Below are positions 61,021-64,000 of a stretch of DNA of 64,000 nucleotides, piece by piece. A program made the translations under genes and the position numbers. The notes below the pieces were generated by a model, which saw nothing but the letters and a program-made list of their open reading frames with translations, did not search any database and had not been told where the DNA came from. Position 1 is the first letter of the stretch; every line of letters starts with the position of its first letter. This DNA comes from Cardiocondyla obscurior (taxonomy: Eukaryota > Arthropoda > Insecta > Hymenoptera > Formicidae): assembly GCF_019399895.1 (NCBI RefSeq), contig NC_091868.1, positions 5,767,593-5,831,592 of the forward strand, read 5' to 3'.

Positions 61021-64000
61021 TTACACTTTAAGGAAATATCCTCTACGGTGCATTGAAACTGCAAATTTATTGATACGAGTGTTTCTTTAAATAAAAACGT
61101 GTCGCTTCAAATAAGCTCACGAGAATATTAAAAATAGATTGTTCTTTTTTTATGGATTTGAATGGTATTTTATATTTCCATTTGAAAAAGCGATTATAAG
61201 AGAAAATTTTAGAGCTTAAATTAATTGCTTTTATAAATTCTTATTAATCAATTATATAAAATAATTAAATTTGACATATTTGATCTTTCGACAAATATGA
61301 AATTTGAAAATAAAATGATAGTTATAATATTTATATTTATTAGATCGTAATTAAAACGGTAAAAGTAACAGAGCGAGTACTTTCTACTACGCAATATAAA
61401 TACCTGTGTGATAAAAAAAGATCGAATAAAGAAGTTGTTATGCATAGAAGAACATGCAGCAGACATTTATTATGGAAGACTAAACAGTTGGAGAATCTAA
61501 TAGATTATTGAGAGTCAAAGCTTAAAATATCTTTTTCTCCTTGACATGTGAATCGATAAGAGAAGATGAATATGGCCGAGTATTGCCAGACGTTAACTTC
61601 CGACGCGTATTGATCTTATTTGTCGACAGAATCTATAGCAGCTACATAAAAAAAAATATATCTAAATATAATAAAAACAGATGAGACAACAATAAAAAAA
61701 TTTATCATTGTGATAATAATTAGAGAACAAGAATAAATTAAAAATCATGTAAGAAAAGAATCGTACACTTTTTTTCCTAGATACGCTATTGAAACGAGAT
61801 CTTGAGACTTAAAATATACGAAAGCATTCACTCAAAGAAAAAAAAAAGATATTTCAATGAACAAAAACGAATTAAACTATACGCAATAAAAGTTTTTTCC
61901 CTCCCAATCGTTTAATGAGCAATAACTTGTTGTCGGCAATACGAAGTTGAGACGAGCACAGAGTCTTTATGGAAGAAAGGATATGCATTAGTATAAATGA
62001 GAACGCTAGTTCCTACCGAAATTAATCGTCATTACCGTCACCTGTAATATCTAATTGTCGAAATTCCAAGTTTGCGACAATGGAAAATTCGTATCTCACC
62101 GGAGAGAAATCTGTATTACGCGACGACTAACGCGACAACTGTCACATTCATTATATCACGTTTAACATGCGCATCTTTAATCTTCACTTGCCACAAAGAG
62201 GCGAATTTCCAATAGTGAAACTCGAGCTTCAAAAGAGATAAAATATCCGAGTGAAAATTTATCTAGCTAATTTAATTTTGCAGGTAGTGGTTAGATCGCG
62301 CAGATTAAATATATTTCTTAATTCGTGACTATCTTGGTACTAGCCATAAATTATAAGAAAGTATTTTTTTTTTTTTTTTTTCAAATATTTACACAAGCAC
62401 GAAAAGGAAACATTGATCGAATTATCTCTGCATAAAATCAAATTCTGAGTTTCGTTAACGAGATTTTTCATTTCGCATCCTAGCTACGAGCTCGATAACT
62501 ATGCGATCGATATGTTTCTCCAAAGTCATCGTGGCATAAGTAAATTAATCGGCATGGCGCCCTGTGCCAGGCCAACCATCGGCATTTTCCGCTACTTGCA
62601 AAAAAAAAAATAAAAATAAAAATAAAAAACGGTCTAACAGGTCCCAGAGAAAGCCGCGAAATCGTGAATAGGTTAAAATGCAGCTAGGCGCACGAGCATA
62701 TGCGCGCACAAAGGCGCCTCTCTTCAAGGTTACTCAGCACCTCTCAGGCGTGCGATGGAGAGATTTATTGCGCAAGCCACGGTGGTGTGTACATTGTCGG
62801 AGGAAAGCCGTAATCACGATGCTTAACGAGCGATTTGTGGCACTTTGCAGTGACGACACCTCACCGGTAACAGATTGCGATGGCCTCGCGAACGTCTTCC
62901 GATCTCGTCGGACGGTTTCACATCCGCGTAAGATTTGGCGAGATGCGCCGTCCACCTAGCCGTCGAGCGCACATCTGAAAACTGTCAGTCATCTGGTGCA
63001 CTCCAGATCACCATGCGTGCCTTTTACCGAATCACGCGATTACGTTGTGTTACGCAAATTATTTACAGTTACACCGGTAACTGGACAGTAACTGAACGGA
63101 GATTCTAGGTTCGGTATTCAGATAGAGATATTTTACTTTATAAGATTTATGGGAGAAGAATTTTCTTGGATAAAAATATTTCAAAAAAAGACGATGGAAA
63201 CTTTCAGAAAATATTTTAACATTATAATCGTTTTGCTTCAGTTCAGTTCAATTTTTGGAGTTCTTGCATTATTTAAATAGCTTTATCGCGTTAGCGGAAT
63301 ACCATAATCCCTAGTTTATAAGCATCCCGTTGATCGTATATTTATAAATAAATAAAAAATTTATAGCATGACCTTTCGCGGTTCGCAGTATCAGCTAGCC
63401 ATAGTGACGAGAACAGAGATTATTTAATCACTGAAAATTGCAAGGCAAAATATGAAAATTATTACGTTGTATTAAAAAGATAAAAAATCTTTAATTAATC
63501 AAAATCACCAAATATAAAAAAAAGTTACTATTTAATAGACAATAAATAATTAAAATTAACGATTTAATTTACGGTAAAAAAAAATTATACTGCTAGATAC
63601 TTTCAGGAAGATAAAGTTTTAAGAAAACTCGAGTGAAAATCAATGATACACCCGTCGAATGCGATAATGGCATTTTCCACAAAACGTATGTACCGAGGCG
63701 AGACCTTTATCAGAGATAATTAGCGAAATCAAATCTGAATAAGAGAATTACCGCACGCGATATTTCGCTGCTCGCGTGAGAGTTTAGCCGAGCAGTTGTC
63801 AACCAAACCGCGATTGCGGTCGCTGCAAGATTTGCACATGTCAAGTCACTTATCCCGCCGATCGTTAAATAAACTGCTATTAGATAAGCCGCGGTCTTTT
63901 CTCCCGACGGTTTGTCAACGAGGGTCAACAATAGTCGGCGACATGGGAGGGAAACCAAACCGACGCCTTTCTCCCGCCGTACCGCGAGCAGCGAGAATCG
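61021..64000. other. Right-edge region upstream of cv-c, no recognised gene
   Basis: Mostly AT-rich sequence upstream of the cv-c first coding exon on the minus strand, with CpG-richer blocks at 62.6-63.0 and 63.7-64.0 kb. Frames there overlap on both strands and are not recognisable. It could hold further 5' exons or the promoter of cv-c, and the plus-strand exons that would follow modules A and B, but none is visible. Confidence 0.35.

Overview
The window is non-repetitive eukaryotic DNA with mixed AT-rich and CpG-rich stretches, long A/T homopolymers and no dense coding. Base composition, a TTAGG-like motif and the insect-like form of the one recognisable protein suggest an insect, probably a hymenopteran and perhaps an ant. 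The genus cannot be read from the sequence. Almost all listed reading frames are chance frames in introns.

The only gene identified with confidence is the orthologue of crossveinless-c (cv-c), the insect DLC1/STARD13-type RhoGAP, on the minus strand. A first coding exon (59695-59890) ends in phase 1. The exon that begins the SAM domain (3316-3387) needs a phase-1 upstream partner. Joined, they give one open frame across an intron of about 56.3 kb that fills most of the window. The rest of the SAM domain, the RhoGAP domain and the START domain would lie left of position 1. A possible 5' untranslated exon lies at about 60798-61020.

Inside that intron, on the plus strand, is the most unusual content: two diverged copies of one exon-intron-exon module (20925-21446 and 56101-56610), 35 kb apart. 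Both keep the same donors, acceptors and a pair of acceptors 10 nt apart. Both also keep a perfect 8-bp hairpin and an almost identical exon core of about 90 nt. Two 2-nt length differences inside the core break any shared reading frame, so the conserved unit looks like RNA or an untranslated leader rather than protein. Copy A is preceded by a promoter-like segment with a candidate first exon (ending 20641) and by a 135-nt hairpin with a 48-bp arm (20337-20471). The modules could be alternative leaders of a plus-strand gene beyond the right edge, or a duplicated noncoding RNA nested antisense in cv-c.

Other structure: a diverged tandem duplication of about 244 bp (51098-51570), a short TTAGG-like tract (50320-50340), and several exact or near-exact palindromes (15063-15116, 20128-20160, 38267-38314, 48661-48714). 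There is also one unidentified minus-strand open frame (34342-34689). No tRNA, rRNA, CRISPR array or intact transposon was recognised.
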